The notes: a model not told the origin generated them from the letters alone. A stretch of 32,803 nucleotides of DNA from Gammaproteobacteria bacterium (GCA_021773275.1 JAJFKJ010000018.1:110390-143192), one strand, 5' to 3'; shown: positions 23,373 to 31,171, counted from the first letter of the stretch. Translations and numbers: made by a program.

Positions 23373-24788
23373 TTAAATTGTAGCGGAAGAAAGGGGGTTT
23401 GGAGGAGATGAAGAAAGTTCGGAGCTACTGCTTGTGAAGCTGCTTGCCGCCGAGCTGCTAGAGCTTGATTTTGTCTCACCAGCCAGCATAACAGTAAGTT
23501 TATTTTTTGTGTGATCGTTTTCTGCTTTAGGGGCATTTTCCGCTACTACCTTGGCTAGTAAAATCATCACTGCAGTGGTTATTTTTCCTTTTTTATAATC
23601 GTCATAGGCTGTAGACAATAATTGTTGATCATAAGGTTGTAGAGAGTGAATGTTTGCCAAAGGCCGAGGTAATATGTTTGCTTCTATAAGCTGCACCGGA
23701 AAAGAAAGTCTTTCGTTAAACAATATATCAACAACGTCATCAAGAAGTCCCTGTATTTCATCTATGCTTGCCGGACAAGCATAAAATATGTGGCGCCCTT
23801 TAAAGAGACGAAAGTATGCGGCATCAGCTACAGCATACGCTCTGCAGCCAGAAAAAATTTTTAACAAATTAGCTTTTTTATCTTGATCAGAATAGCTTTT
23901 TTCTAGGGGGTGTTTTTCTAATATTGATATGGTTTTTCTTAAAAAGAAGGGGGTAGCTGCCGCTAGGATTTTTGTATTTACAGCAATCGCAATATCCTTC
24001 ATCTTTTCTTTGCACGTTTCCAGATCGGCCGCTTCTTTCTCGATAGCTTGTTCAAAATCATCTTTACTGATATTCAAGGAAAGAGCAATGAATTCTATAT
24101 TGAAATCTTCGGTGTTAAGGATATCGTTTAATGAAAGATGCGTTCCAAAAGAATTCGAGGTTTCTGCGGGGAAGGATGTTCCTGTGAGAGGGGAAGTTTT
24201 GTCATGAGAGTTACGCAGAAGCTCTTGCCCGTAGTTGGCGTAAACGATAATTTTTGCCATGGTTGAAACAAAAAAAGCTTCTTTATTTTTAATTAATGAA
24301 TAAGCAGTAAAGATTTCAACATTCAAATAGGGGTTCTGCACAACTCCGCCTGGCTTATGCTTTTTGAATACCTCTTCACGGCCCCCTGTTTTTGATGGGA
24401 TGTTCACGCTTACTCGCTGATTGCCATCTGTAGATTTCAGGTTATTATCAGCTAAGGCGCCGTCGGCAGCTTGGCAAATTTTTAAAGTGCTTTTGCTGAT
24501 CCAGTCTGCAGAAATTGCCTTTCCATGTTTTCTTGCTTCTTTGGTGCTTTGCTGTACAAAGCGAGAACAGTTTTCATTTTGATGAGCATGTAAAAAACAA
24601 TACATGTCTAAGGCATAAAGCTCCCCGGAAACAAAAATCTCAGCATTTGTTGGCTGCTTAATCGCAAGCCTGCTGACAAAAAAAGCATACATAAAATTTA
24701 AAAGATTTGCGCCAGAGTAATAACCTTTAGCATTGGGGCTAACAGCTACGGCGCCATATTCAGCAGGGATTTTATGTTTTATAATCAT
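23373..24788 (-). CDS. Orphan 471-aa protein with serine-rich C-terminus
   Basis: No family recognised. The protein starts MIIKHKIPAEYGAVAVSP and has no signal peptide or convincing membrane helix. The middle (about 250-300) is charged and helical (DDFEQAIEKEAADLETCKEK), followed by an alanine-rich helix, and about 330-400 looks globular (YAVADAAYFRLFKGRHIFYA). The last 35 residues are a low-complexity tail of serine runs ending SSPPNPLSSATI. Large orphan soluble proteins with unstructured polar tails are common among secreted effectors, but no secretion signal can be proven here. The ribosome site is weak (GTGGA 8 bases before ATG). The gene lies between 14-bp direct repeats and next to a decayed gene, suggesting recent acquisition. 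Confidence 0.65.
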   Translation of the reverse strand: MIIKHKIPAEYGAVAVSPNAKGYYSGANLLNFMYAFFVSRLAIKQPTNAEIFVSGELYALDMYCFLHAHQNENCSRFVQQSTKEARKHGKAISADWISKSTLKICQAADGALADNNLKSTDGNQRVSVNIPSKTGGREEVFKKHKPGGVVQNPYLNVEIFTAYSLIKNKEAFFVSTMAKIIVYANYGQELLRNSHDKTSPLTGTSFPAETSNSFGTHLSLNDILNTEDFNIEFIALSLNISKDDFEQAIEKEAADLETCKEKMKDIAIAVNTKILAAATPFFLRKTISILEKHPLEKSYSDQDKKANLLKIFSGCRAYAVADAAYFRLFKGRHIFYACPASIDEIQGLLDDVVDILFNERLSFPVQLIEANILPRPLANIHSLQPYDQQLLSTAYDDYKKGKITTAVMILLAKVVAENAPKAENDHTKNKLTVMLAGETKSSSSSSAASSFTSSSSELSSSPPNPLSSATI

Positions 24789-24971
24789 GTTTAGCGTCCA
24801 CGGTAAAATTAAAGTGAATTGTTACTTTACGAAGCTTTAGATTTTCTTAGAACAGTGGTTTACTGCTGAATGAAGACCAATAAACGTAATATTTTGGATT
24901 TTTGCTAGTGAAAGTTAATGCCCCATATGCATACTTATTTTTACTTACTATATCCTAAGTCTTAAAACATT

Positions 24972-24985
24972 AGGCCCCTTCATTT
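24972..24985 (+). repeat. 14-bp direct repeat, copy 2
   Basis: AGGCCCCTTCATTT, identical to 23291-23304 and in the same orientation. The decayed gene begins right after it. The 183 bases between the 471-aa gene start and this copy hold nothing else I can identify. Confidence 0.5.
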
Positions 24986-24991
24986 GGATAG

Positions 24992-25241
24992 GAAAACAGC
25001 CTGAGACTTACCACAAACAGCAAGCGCAAAGAATCGTCATGGAAAGATCGGAGTGTTGTTGTACTAACATTTTAAGCAAGGATCCATCATCAACCATGCA
25101 GTATTGCAGAGTAGGCACCCAGCAACGGCGCTCAAGGGTAAAGAAGAAACTTATTATTATGCGTATATCGATAATTCAGATGCACATGCATTAAAGCATG
25201 ACAAAATCCTCTCGTTTCGCGATTACCAAGAGCAGCTATGA
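24992..25241 (+). pseudogene. Frameshifted C-terminal gene remnant
   Basis: Two adjoining frames read like one protein. The first (24992-25075) gives TTNSKRKESSWKDRSVVVLTF and then a TAA. The second (open from 25068 to TGA 25239-25241) gives KQGSIINHAVLQSRHPATA, then LKGKEETYYYAYIDNSDAHA and ends FRDYQEQL. They join smoothly if one T is removed from the TTTT run at 25070-25073. No start codon lies in either frame, so the 5' part is missing. The composition is clearly protein-like, unlike other frames here. The family is not recognised. The end overlaps the repressor gene stop by 6 bases. Confidence 0.55.
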
Positions 25242-25841
25242 ACCAGCACCAGGTGCGCGCATAACAAGGGTGATGGGTGCCACGCTAAGCACATTGATGG
25301 CTTTATCTTGCAGACTGTATTCATCGTCAGCAGTTTTTTCAAGGTAACCGATTTGAATTTCACCTTCAATTGTTTCAACGATACATAAACTGTTTACAGC
25401 ATTTGCGATGTTATCGCTGGGAAGGCGTTCGCCCACGGCAAAATCACCTGTTGAAAGTGCAGGGGTCAAGGTATCGTTTTTGATCAGCACGCTCATCGTT
25501 TGCGGAAAACGTTTGCACAGGGTGCGTAAGGCGCTTTCAAGATCGAGCCCAGTCTCTGTGTTAACCGTTTCGATAATGGGTTTTTCTGGAGGCCTACCTA
25601 TGCCGTCAAGGAGCCATTCTTCGCTTACAGTCACGCCTAGGCTTTGTGCCGCGGCCGCGAGGTAGCGCGCGCCGCTATCGCTGAGGCCACTTTTATCGCC
25701 TTCTTCCCAGTTTCTAATATTGCTTTTTGAAAGTCGAGGGTGACGTGCAGCGAATTTTGGACGTGAAATATCAAGAAGGTCGCGCAGCATCCGCACGCGC
25801 TGACTTTGTGATTTTCTGCTTTTTACAGTATTTTCAGTCAC
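25236..25841 (-). CDS. CI-like repressor with HTH and degenerate S24 domain
   Basis: A 201-residue DNA-binding protein. Residues about 14-75 form an HTH of the XRE/CI type (RVRMLRDLLDISRPKFAARH, LSKSNIRNWEEG). Residues about 100-195 resemble the LexA/CI S24 domain. The cleavage motif GDSM reads NDTL and the catalytic lysine segment reads IGYLEK, so self-cleavage in the SOS response is unlikely. The start is GTG 25841 with AAGGA 9 bases upstream. It probably controls itself and the divergent LuxR-type gene through palindromes in the 222-base gap. It looks like a phage-derived or stress repressor taken into chromosomal use. Confidence 0.8.
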   Translation of the reverse strand: MTENTVKSRKSQSQRVRMLRDLLDISRPKFAARHPRLSKSNIRNWEEGDKSGLSDSGARYLAAAAQSLGVTVSEEWLLDGIGRPPEKPIIETVNTETGLDLESALRTLCKRFPQTMSVLIKNDTLTPALSTGDFAVGERLPSDNIANAVNSLCIVETIEGEIQIGYLEKTADDEYSLQDKAINVLSVAPITLVMRAPGAGS

Positions 25842-25872
25842 TTACCAGCATCCTTAAAAATAGGGATAAAGC

Positions 25873-25887
25873 GATATGGGCAATATC
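25873..25887. promoter_or_regulatory. Palindrome upstream of the repressor gene
   Basis: GATAT (25873-25877), GGGCA, ATATC (25883-25887), 32 bases ahead of the repressor GTG. The spacing and size suit an operator for autorepression. Confidence 0.35.
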
Positions 25888-25931
25888 CTACATGCATAAC
25901 AGAGTATATCCATTGATAAATGCCCGTTTTG

Positions 25932-25967
25932 GGTCCATTATGAACCCAATGGGGTTTGAAATGGACC
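25932..25967. promoter_or_regulatory. Nested 36-bp palindrome, candidate operator
   Basis: The outer arms GGTCCATT (25932-25939) and AATGGACC (25960-25967) enclose inner arms AACCC (25943-25947) and GGGTT (25952-25956) around AATG. Three unpaired bases lie on each side. It sits between the divergent repressor and LuxR-type genes, and could be an operator or an mRNA hairpin ahead of the latter. Confidence 0.5.
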
Positions 25968-26063
25968 TAAGAACTAAACCAGAGTATAGCAAAATTTTAA
26001 AGCAGGTTTAGAAACATCGCAAGGAAGCATTTAGACAATATGCCCGATTGGCAGGAGTGCGAT

Positions 26064-26414
26064 GTGAAAAGTGAGCGTTTTTTTGTAGAAAAATTAAATT
26101 ATTTGGCAATACGTCTGCTGGAGGAGCTGGGCAATTATGCACCTAGCCAGCAGCAAATAGATTTGCTGGAACAGGTTTTGTCTAGCACGACTATTGACCG
26201 CCGTTTAACTTTTGAAAAAAGCTTAACGGTGATGGAAAAGGCTTGTTTATATTGGGCAGCGAAAGGCATGACGACAGAAGAGACGGCGGGTTTATTGAAA
26301 ATAGCGGCGTCAACGGTAGAAACGCATCGCAATAAAATAAAGCGAAAGCTGCAATGCAAAAACATTGCTCACGCGGTGTTTGAAGGCTTACGGTATGGTT
26401 ATATTGGAGGTTAA
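26064..26414 (+). CDS. LuxR-type HTH transcription regulator
   Basis: A 116-residue regulator. The N-terminal helical part (KLNYLAIRLLEELGNYAPSQ, about 10-30) is followed by a LuxR-type HTH (about 50-110) with LTVMEKACLYWAAKGMTTEE and KIAASTVETHRNKIKRKL. Start GTG 26064 is preferred because AGGAG lies 6-7 bases upstream and the start then aligns with that of the next gene; ATG 26040 would add 8 residues. Its N-terminal part is duplicated in the truncated neighbour, 1 base downstream. It has no sensor domain, so partner contacts probably go through the N-terminal helices. Confidence 0.8.
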   Translation: MKSERFFVEKLNYLAIRLLEELGNYAPSQQQIDLLEQVLSSTTIDRRLTFEKSLTVMEKACLYWAAKGMTTEETAGLLKIAASTVETHRNKIKRKLQCKNIAHAVFEGLRYGYIGG

Positions 26415-26415
26415 A

Positions 26416-26604
26416 ATGTTCATATCAACAGAGCAAAAGATAAATATGCTGGCCATTGAGATACTGGAAATGTATGGCCATGCTCGGCCAACGCAAAATC
26501 AAATTGAAAAGGTTGAGCGTTTTATTGTGAAAAACCAAAAGACGCAGAAAACAAAATCAATTTATTTGCATCAAGAGCTTGATTTATCATCCAAAATGGT
26601 ATGA
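26416..26604 (+). CDS. Truncated paralogue of the LuxR-type regulator (no HTH)
   Basis: A 62-residue protein with a strong GGAGG ribosome site 5 bases before the ATG. QKINMLAIEILEMYGHARPT and QIEKVERFI align with EKLNYLAIRLLEELGNYAPS and QIDLLEQVL of the gene just upstream. The similarity stops where the HTH would begin, and the frame ends after LDLSSKMV. It thus keeps only the helical N-terminal part. It may form mixed dimers with the full regulator and modulate it. Whether this is function or decay cannot be told, but the clean ribosome site argues for translation. Confidence 0.6.
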   Translation: MFISTEQKINMLAIEILEMYGHARPTQNQIEKVERFIVKNQKTQKTKSIYLHQELDLSSKMV

Positions 26605-26618
26605 AATAGAGGGCGTGT

Positions 26619-26644
26619 GCACCGAGTGCTAGAACACTCGGTGC
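26619..26644 (+). terminator. Hairpin after the LuxR pair
   Basis: GCACCGAGTG (26619-26628), loop CTAGAA, CACTCGGTGC (26635-26644): a perfect 10-bp stem 14 bases past the stop of the truncated paralogue. There is no T-tract, so it may be a factor-dependent terminator or an operator for the genes that follow. Confidence 0.5.
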
Positions 26645-26675
26645 CACTGACCACTAACAGTAATGAGGTACTGCT

Positions 26676-26885
26676 ATGGCTAGGTATATTTTAAATTATC
26701 TTCGTCACACTTACTACCCTTGTGTGCGCTTCCAACTTATATTTTTGCTGCTCATTGCCGCGAATCAGTATGTTACGTATTTATACGTATGGCTGAGTTG
26801 CGTCTTTGCGCGCAAAAAGGAAGCTGCCAAGGGTCGTAAGTGGTGGTCATTACAAGAAAGCAAGGAGGCTATAAATGCGAGATAA
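26676..26885 (+). CDS. Small membrane protein upstream of a receiver gene
   Basis: A 69-residue protein with a GAGG ribosome site 8 bases before the ATG. One long or two short hydrophobic segments (about 17-45, FQLIFLLLIAANQYVTYLYV) are followed by a basic tail (FARKKEAAKGRKWW). It overlaps the receiver gene by 11 bases. It could serve as a membrane partner for that receiver, but no family is recognised. Confidence 0.5.
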   Translation: MARYILNYLRHTYYPCVRFQLIFLLLIAANQYVTYLYVWLSCVFARKKEAAKGRKWWSLQESKEAINAR

Positions 26886-27273
26886 AATTCTACTATTGGA
26901 AGATGAGGCCATTTGCCGACTGTTCATGTTGCATTTGCTCAAGCAGCAAAACTACGATGTTGACGTTGCTGAAAATGGTGAAGATGGTGTTAAGAAGTTT
27001 CGTGAAAACTATACGGAATACAGCATGGTGATTACCGATGTTGGTTTGCCAGGTATTTCTGGTATCGATGCAGTAAAGCAAATGCGTTTGTGTGAACAAC
27101 AAAAAGGAATTGCCAAAAATAAGCAAATCCCTATTGTTGCGTTGTCGTCACATATGAGCCAGCGTATTCACGAGGCGTGCTTGTGTGCAGGCATGCAAAA
27201 AACATACACAAAACCAATCACACCGGAACAGGTAACAGAGGTTCTAAAAATAATGATTCCCTGTACAGCGTAA
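26875..27273 (+). CDS. Stand-alone receiver-domain response regulator
   Basis: A 132-residue single REC domain. The acidic pair E9-D10 lies in LLLEDEA, phospho-acceptor D55 in VITDVGLPG, S91 in VALSSHM and K113 in YTKPI, so it should be phosphorylatable. Relatives are often the receiver part of hybrid kinases or phosphorelays. A strong AAGGAGG ribosome site precedes the ATG. No kinase gene is adjacent; the HTH-only LuxR gene 15 bases downstream could together with it make a split two-component regulator. Confidence 0.88.
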   Translation: MRDKILLLEDEAICRLFMLHLLKQQNYDVDVAENGEDGVKKFRENYTEYSMVITDVGLPGISGIDAVKQMRLCEQQKGIAKNKQIPIVALSSHMSQRIHEACLCAGMQKTYTKPITPEQVTEVLKIMIPCTA

Positions 27274-27288
27274 TCAGACGAGACAAGT

Positions 27289-27510
27289 ATGCAGACCAAA
27301 ATATCAATACAACAGTTGAAAGCATTGCAGCTGTATAACCAGGGTTATACACGTCGACAAGCAGCTGCGCGCTTGTGTATATCCGAGCATACTTATGCCT
27401 GGTATTTAAAGAAAATACGAGAAAAGTTTGGCATCAGCTCACGTAGAGAAATGTTAAGCTTGGAGGAGGCGATAAGTCAGTATTACGGTGAAAACACGGC
27501 CGTGATATAA
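27289..27510 (+). CDS. HTH-only LuxR-type regulator
   Basis: A 73-residue protein that is little more than a LuxR-type HTH: IQQLKALQLYNQGYTRRQAA and SEHTYAWYLKKIREKFGI. It is very similar to the HTH of the PAS-LuxR protein at 13765-14469, pointing to a family within this genome. It lacks any sensor or receiver domain. It lies 15 bases after a lone receiver gene. The stop lies 7 bases before the aroK ATG, so it marks the right edge of the accessory interval. Confidence 0.8.
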   Translation: MQTKISIQQLKALQLYNQGYTRRQAAARLCISEHTYAWYLKKIREKFGISSRREMLSLEEAISQYYGENTAVI

Positions 27511-27517
27511 TAGCCGC

Positions 27518-28066
27518 ATGACAGCGCAACAACACATAGTCTTGATAGGCATGCCAGCTTCAGGGAAAACCACGGTGGGCAGCATGTTGGCGCGTGCTAT
27601 CAATAGACCATTTTACGATTCGGATAGCCTGGTTGAAAAGACCACTGGGCAGACCATTGCCGAAATCTTTGAATTTCGAGGGGAGGCCTATTTTAGGCAC
27701 AAAGAAGCGCTTGCGGTGGCAGGCCTGCTCAATTTGAAAAGCGCTGTGATTTCTATAGGTGGCGGTGCAATACTAGACAAGCATATAAGCAAGCTATTAC
27801 AGGCCCACAAACTTATATATTTAGATGTACCTTTAGATGTTATATGGCAGCGTTTAGAGCATGATGGTTCTCGTCCGCATTTAAATGTAAAAAATAAATA
27901 TGAAGTTTTAGAAAATATTTATCAGAAAAGAAGCGTCCTCTATCATAATATTGCGCATCTAACAGTGCATACAAAAGATGAAGGGCCCGCGGATATCGCG
28001 ACCAAAATAGCAGAAGATCTAAATTTTAGCATTGACAAAACTTTCGGTGACTTATGTATAAAATAG
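27518..28066 (+). CDS. aroK: Shikimate kinase
   Basis: Phosphorylates shikimate at the 3-hydroxyl, the fifth step of the aromatic amino acid pathway. 182 residues. Walker A is GMPASGKTT, the shikimate-binding aspartate is in YDSDSLVEK, the arginine is in FEFRGEAYFR, the glycine loop is ISIGGGA, and the lid has RPHL. No clear ribosome site is seen; a TATAAT string lies 8 bases before the ATG in the end of the preceding gene. The gene overlaps aroB by 13 bases. It is separated from the secretin gene it normally follows. Confidence 0.95.
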   Translation: MTAQQHIVLIGMPASGKTTVGSMLARAINRPFYDSDSLVEKTTGQTIAEIFEFRGEAYFRHKEALAVAGLLNLKSAVISIGGGAILDKHISKLLQAHKLIYLDVPLDVIWQRLEHDGSRPHLNVKNKYEVLENIYQKRSVLYHNIAHLTVHTKDEGPADIATKIAEDLNFSIDKTFGDLCIK

Positions 28067-29058
28067 AACCCTTGATTTATATTGGCCAAAACATATTAGA
28101 ACAGTGTTTACCTTATGTTCAGGGCAGGCAAGTATGTGTTGTTACACAAAAAGAAATACCGGATCTGATGCTGCAAAAACTAAAAAATCTGTTCAGCAGT
28201 AAAACATTAAACATCGTTTATATTCCCGAGGGTGAAACAGCAAAATCATGGGCAACTGTCGAGTATTTGATGGATCAGTTTGTAGCCGCAAAATTTAACC
28301 GCGAATGCACGGTGGTGGCGCTAGGCGGTGGTGTGGTCGGTGATGTTGCAGGGTTTGCTGCAAGCATATATTTGCGCGGCGTGAATTTTATTCAAATGCC
28401 AACGACGCTGCTAGCGCAGGTTGATGCTTCAGTCGGTGGCAAGACAGCAATCAACCACGCACAGGGTAAAAATTTGATAGGTACTTTTTATCAAGCAACT
28501 TCAGTGATCATAGATATCGATAGCCTGCAAACACTTGCACAACGTGATTACATTGCTGGTTTGGCAGAGGTCGTGAAAATTGCCTGTGTGCGAGATGCGG
28601 ATTTTTTCGCATGGCTTGAGCAGCATGTGGAAACTATATTAGTGCGTGAATCCGGCACAGTGATGCAAATGATCCATCAGGCAGTCAAGCTTAAAGCACA
28701 GATAGTGAAAGCAGATGAAAAAGAGCAGGGTGAGCGTATGCTGCTGAACTTTGGCCACACCGTAGCGCATGCGATAGAGACAGCATCAGCTTACGACTGT
28801 TTGCACGGTGAGGCCGTTGCAATGGGTATGGTCCAAGCTTTAGCACTATCACAGGAACATGGTTTGAGCGTACAGGCAGTGCAGCGCATCATAGCTTTAC
28901 TGCAAGGCTTTGGTTTGCCTACACAATTACCAGAAAACGGCTGGCAAAAACATATGGCCCACGATAAAAAGCATCGAGATTCTGGCTTAAATAGGGTATT
29001 ATTGGCGGGCCTAGGGCAAGGCATGATACACCTGGAGGCATTAGCCAGTGAAGAATGA
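28054..29058 (+). CDS. aroB: 3-dehydroquinate synthase
   Basis: NAD- and metal-dependent enzyme that cyclises DAHP to 3-dehydroquinate, the second step of the shikimate pathway. 334 residues, somewhat shorter than the roughly 360 of E. coli at both ends. Motifs are [16 protein letters not shown] for [22 protein letters not shown], and the metal ligands in [18 protein letters not shown] and LHGEAVAMG. The ATG lies within the end of aroK (13-base overlap), and the gene overlaps hemE by 11 bases, so the three are probably made as a unit. Confidence 0.96.
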   Translation: MYKIEPLIYIGQNILEQCLPYVQGRQVCVVTQKEIPDLMLQKLKNLFSSKTLNIVYIPEGETAKSWATVEYLMDQFVAAKFNRECTVVALGGGVVGDVAGFAASIYLRGVNFIQMPTTLLAQVDASVGGKTAINHAQGKNLIGTFYQATSVIIDIDSLQTLAQRDYIAGLAEVVKIACVRDADFFAWLEQHVETILVRESGTVMQMIHQAVKLKAQIVKADEKEQGERMLLNFGHTVAHAIETASAYDCLHGEAVAMGMVQALALSQEHGLSVQAVQRIIALLQGFGLPTQLPENGWQKHMAHDKKHRDSGLNRVLLAGLGQGMIHLEALASEE

Positions 29059-30085
29059 CAGACTAATCAAAGCATTGTTACGCCAACCGGTGGATAAAAC
29101 ACCTGTTTGGATCATGCGCCAGGCGGGGCGTTATTTACCAGAATACCGCGAAGTGCGCGCACAAGCCGGTGATTTTCTAAGCTTGATGCAAACGCCAGAC
29201 TTGGCTTGCGAAGTTACCTTGCAGCCACTGCGTCGTTTTGATCTGGATGCTGCGATTTTATTTTCGGATATTCTGACTATTCCGCATGCAATGAATTTAG
29301 GTTTGCGTTTTGAGGCAGGCGAGGGCCCAGTGTTTGATCGCCCAGTGCGTGATGCAGCGGCAGTGCGAAAGCTTGGCATACCCGACCCTGAGCAAGATAT
29401 GCCTTACGTTTACGATGCAATTCGTTTGATTAAAAAAGAATTGGATGACAAAGTGCCATTGATTGGCTTTGCTGGCAGCCCTTGGACAATAGCTTGCTAC
29501 ATGGTTGAAGGCGGCAGCAGCAAAACGTTTAGTCGCATTAAAGGCATGCTTTACGAAGACCCGAAGTTGATGCAACAATTATTAAAAATACTATCAGATT
29601 CTGTTGCTGAATACCTTAATGCACAAATTGCGGCGGGTGTAGATGCAGTGATGATCTTTGATACCTGGGGCGGCGCATTATCTGAGCAAGCTTATAAAGA
29701 TTTTTCGCTTGCAAGCATGCGTGCCATTGTAGAAAAATTAAACTTACAACAGGGCGAAAAAACGATCCCTTGCACGATATTTACCAAAGGCGGTGGTTTG
29801 TGGTTAGAAGCGATGGCTGATATCGGCTGTCATGCTTTAGGTTTAGATTGGACAACGAATATTGGTGATGCGCGCAAACGTGTGGGCGATAAAGTTGCTT
29901 TACAAGGTAATCTGGATACGGCTGTGTTGTACAGCGACCCGGACACTATTCGCAAAGAAGTGAAAAAAGTGCTGAGCGATTTTGGCGATCACCCAGGCCA
30001 TGTTTTTAACCTTGGCCATGGTATTCATCCTGATATAAACCCTGAGCATGTTAAGGTATTGGTCGATGCCGTACACGATGCATAA
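29048..30085 (+). CDS. hemE: Uroporphyrinogen decarboxylase
   Basis: Removes four carboxyl groups from uroporphyrinogen III to give coproporphyrinogen in heme synthesis. 345 residues, full length. The N-terminal signature [45 protein letters not shown] and the C-terminal [10 protein letters not shown] are all present. The start is GTG 29048, with GGAGG 9 bases upstream, overlapping aroB by 11 bases. The end is followed by the promoter of the next gene. Confidence 0.97.
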   Translation: MKNDRLIKALLRQPVDKTPVWIMRQAGRYLPEYREVRAQAGDFLSLMQTPDLACEVTLQPLRRFDLDAAILFSDILTIPHAMNLGLRFEAGEGPVFDRPVRDAAAVRKLGIPDPEQDMPYVYDAIRLIKKELDDKVPLIGFAGSPWTIACYMVEGGSSKTFSRIKGMLYEDPKLMQQLLKILSDSVAEYLNAQIAAGVDAVMIFDTWGGALSEQAYKDFSLASMRAIVEKLNLQQGEKTIPCTIFTKGGGLWLEAMADIGCHALGLDWTTNIGDARKRVGDKVALQGNLDTAVLYSDPDTIRKEVKKVLSDFGDHPGHVFNLGHGIHPDINPEHVKVLVDAVHDA

Positions 30086-30103
30086 TGGTCAATTAATTGA
30101 CCC

Positions 30104-30130
30104 TTGCATTCCTAAAATTAATGCTATAAT
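30104..30130 (+). promoter_or_regulatory. Extended -10 promoter of the hydrolase gene
   Basis: TATAAT at 30125-30130 preceded by TG (TGCTATAAT, extended -10). A -35-like TTGCAT at 30104-30109 is 15 bases upstream; TTGACC at 30097 is too far (22 bases). Confidence 0.6.
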
Positions 30131-30181
30131 GTAAGATAGCTTAATAATATTTACAACAATAAAAAGTAGAAGAGATTGGCT

Positions 30182-31171
30182 ATGTTGGGTAGAAAGCCTT
30201 TTAAACCAGCCTGGTGGCTGCGAAATCCGCACTTACAGACCGTATATGCTCGTTATCTTGGAAGACGTCGCAGTATTAAAACTCGCAAAGAAATTTTTGA
30301 TCTGGCCGATGGTGATTTTCTTGATTTACGCTGGGCCGGTGGTGATGTGGGTCCTATCATATTAATTTTGCATGGCCTTGAAGGCAGCGTCGAATCTCAT
30401 TATGCCAAGGGTATGTTGCGCGCTGCAGCAAAGCAAGGTTGGCGCGGTGTGTTAGCACATTTTCGCACCTGCGGTGAAGACCCAAGCCGTTTGCCACGCG
30501 CCTATCATTCGGGTGATACCCAAGATTTTGCTGAACTTGTACGATCATTAAAGGCAAGTGAACCTAATACGCCGATCATTGCAGTGGGCTACTCTATGGG
30601 TGCTAGTGTATTACTAAAATGGTTAGGTGAAACAGCAGATGAAAATCTACTAGATGCTGCGGTGGCGGTTTCTGTTCCTTTTGAATTAGAAAAGGTAACA
30701 GAAAATATCGGTTCAGTATTATCGGGGAAATATGAGCAGTACTTTTTAAAACCTCTAAAACGCAAAATTATTGATATCGTCAAGCGGCACGATTTGCCTT
30801 TCAGCCTCGAAGAGGTTTTTGCTTTGAAAACATTGCGCGAGTATGATGATTTGATTACAGCACCATTGCATGGCTTCGACAGCGCCCAAGATTATTATGA
30901 CCAATGTAGCTCGCGCCACAATCTTAATAAAATTTCAGTGCCTACTTTAATTATTCATTCAAAAGATGACCCATTCATGACACATGACATTGTGCCAACA
31001 ATGGATGAGGTATCTTTAAATGTAGATCTTGAAATTTATGATCGCGGTGGGCATGTTGGTTTTGTTTCAGGCTGGAACCCATTGCGCCCGAAATATTGGC
31101 TAGAGCATCGTATTCCACATTTTATTAATTTACAGTTGCAAGACCTAAAAAGACCATTTCGTGTGGCTTAA
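30182..31171 (+). CDS. Alpha/beta hydrolase of the YheT family
   Basis: A 329-residue putative esterase. The N-terminal KPAWWLRNPHLQTVYARY is the YheT hallmark. Catalytic residues are the serine in GYSMGAS, the aspartate in HSKDDPF and the histidine in GGHVGF, with an oxyanion segment LHGLEGS. The natural substrate of the family is not settled. ATG 30182 is chosen over TTG 30176; a purine-rich AGAAGAG lies 8 bases upstream. The gene has its own promoter, and its stop abuts the stop of convergent priA with no base between. Confidence 0.9.
   Translation: MLGRKPFKPAWWLRNPHLQTVYARYLGRRRSIKTRKEIFDLADGDFLDLRWAGGDVGPIILILHGLEGSVESHYAKGMLRAAAKQGWRGVLAHFRTCGEDPSRLPRAYHSGDTQDFAELVRSLKASEPNTPIIAVGYSMGASVLLKWLGETADENLLDAAVAVSVPFELEKVTENIGSVLSGKYEQYFLKPLKRKIIDIVKRHDLPFSLEEVFALKTLREYDDLITAPLHGFDSAQDYYDQCSSRHNLNKISVPTLIIHSKDDPFMTHDIVPTMDEVSLNVDLEIYDRGGHVGFVSGWNPLRPKYWLEHRIPHFINLQLQDLKRPFRVA

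Noticed and set aside
23929-24207. 92-codon plus-strand frame inside the orphan gene
   Set aside because: It is an antisense shadow of the 471-aa frame, and nothing beyond an open frame supports it.
25039-25191. ATG-initiated 50-codon plus-strand frame with a CCC cluster
   Set aside because: Its composition is unnatural and it overlaps the much more protein-like remnant frames.
27490-27518. TATAAT just before aroK as a promoter giving a leaderless message
   Set aside because: The only -35 candidate at 17 bases is poor (TTACGG), and the string lies in the end of the previous gene.
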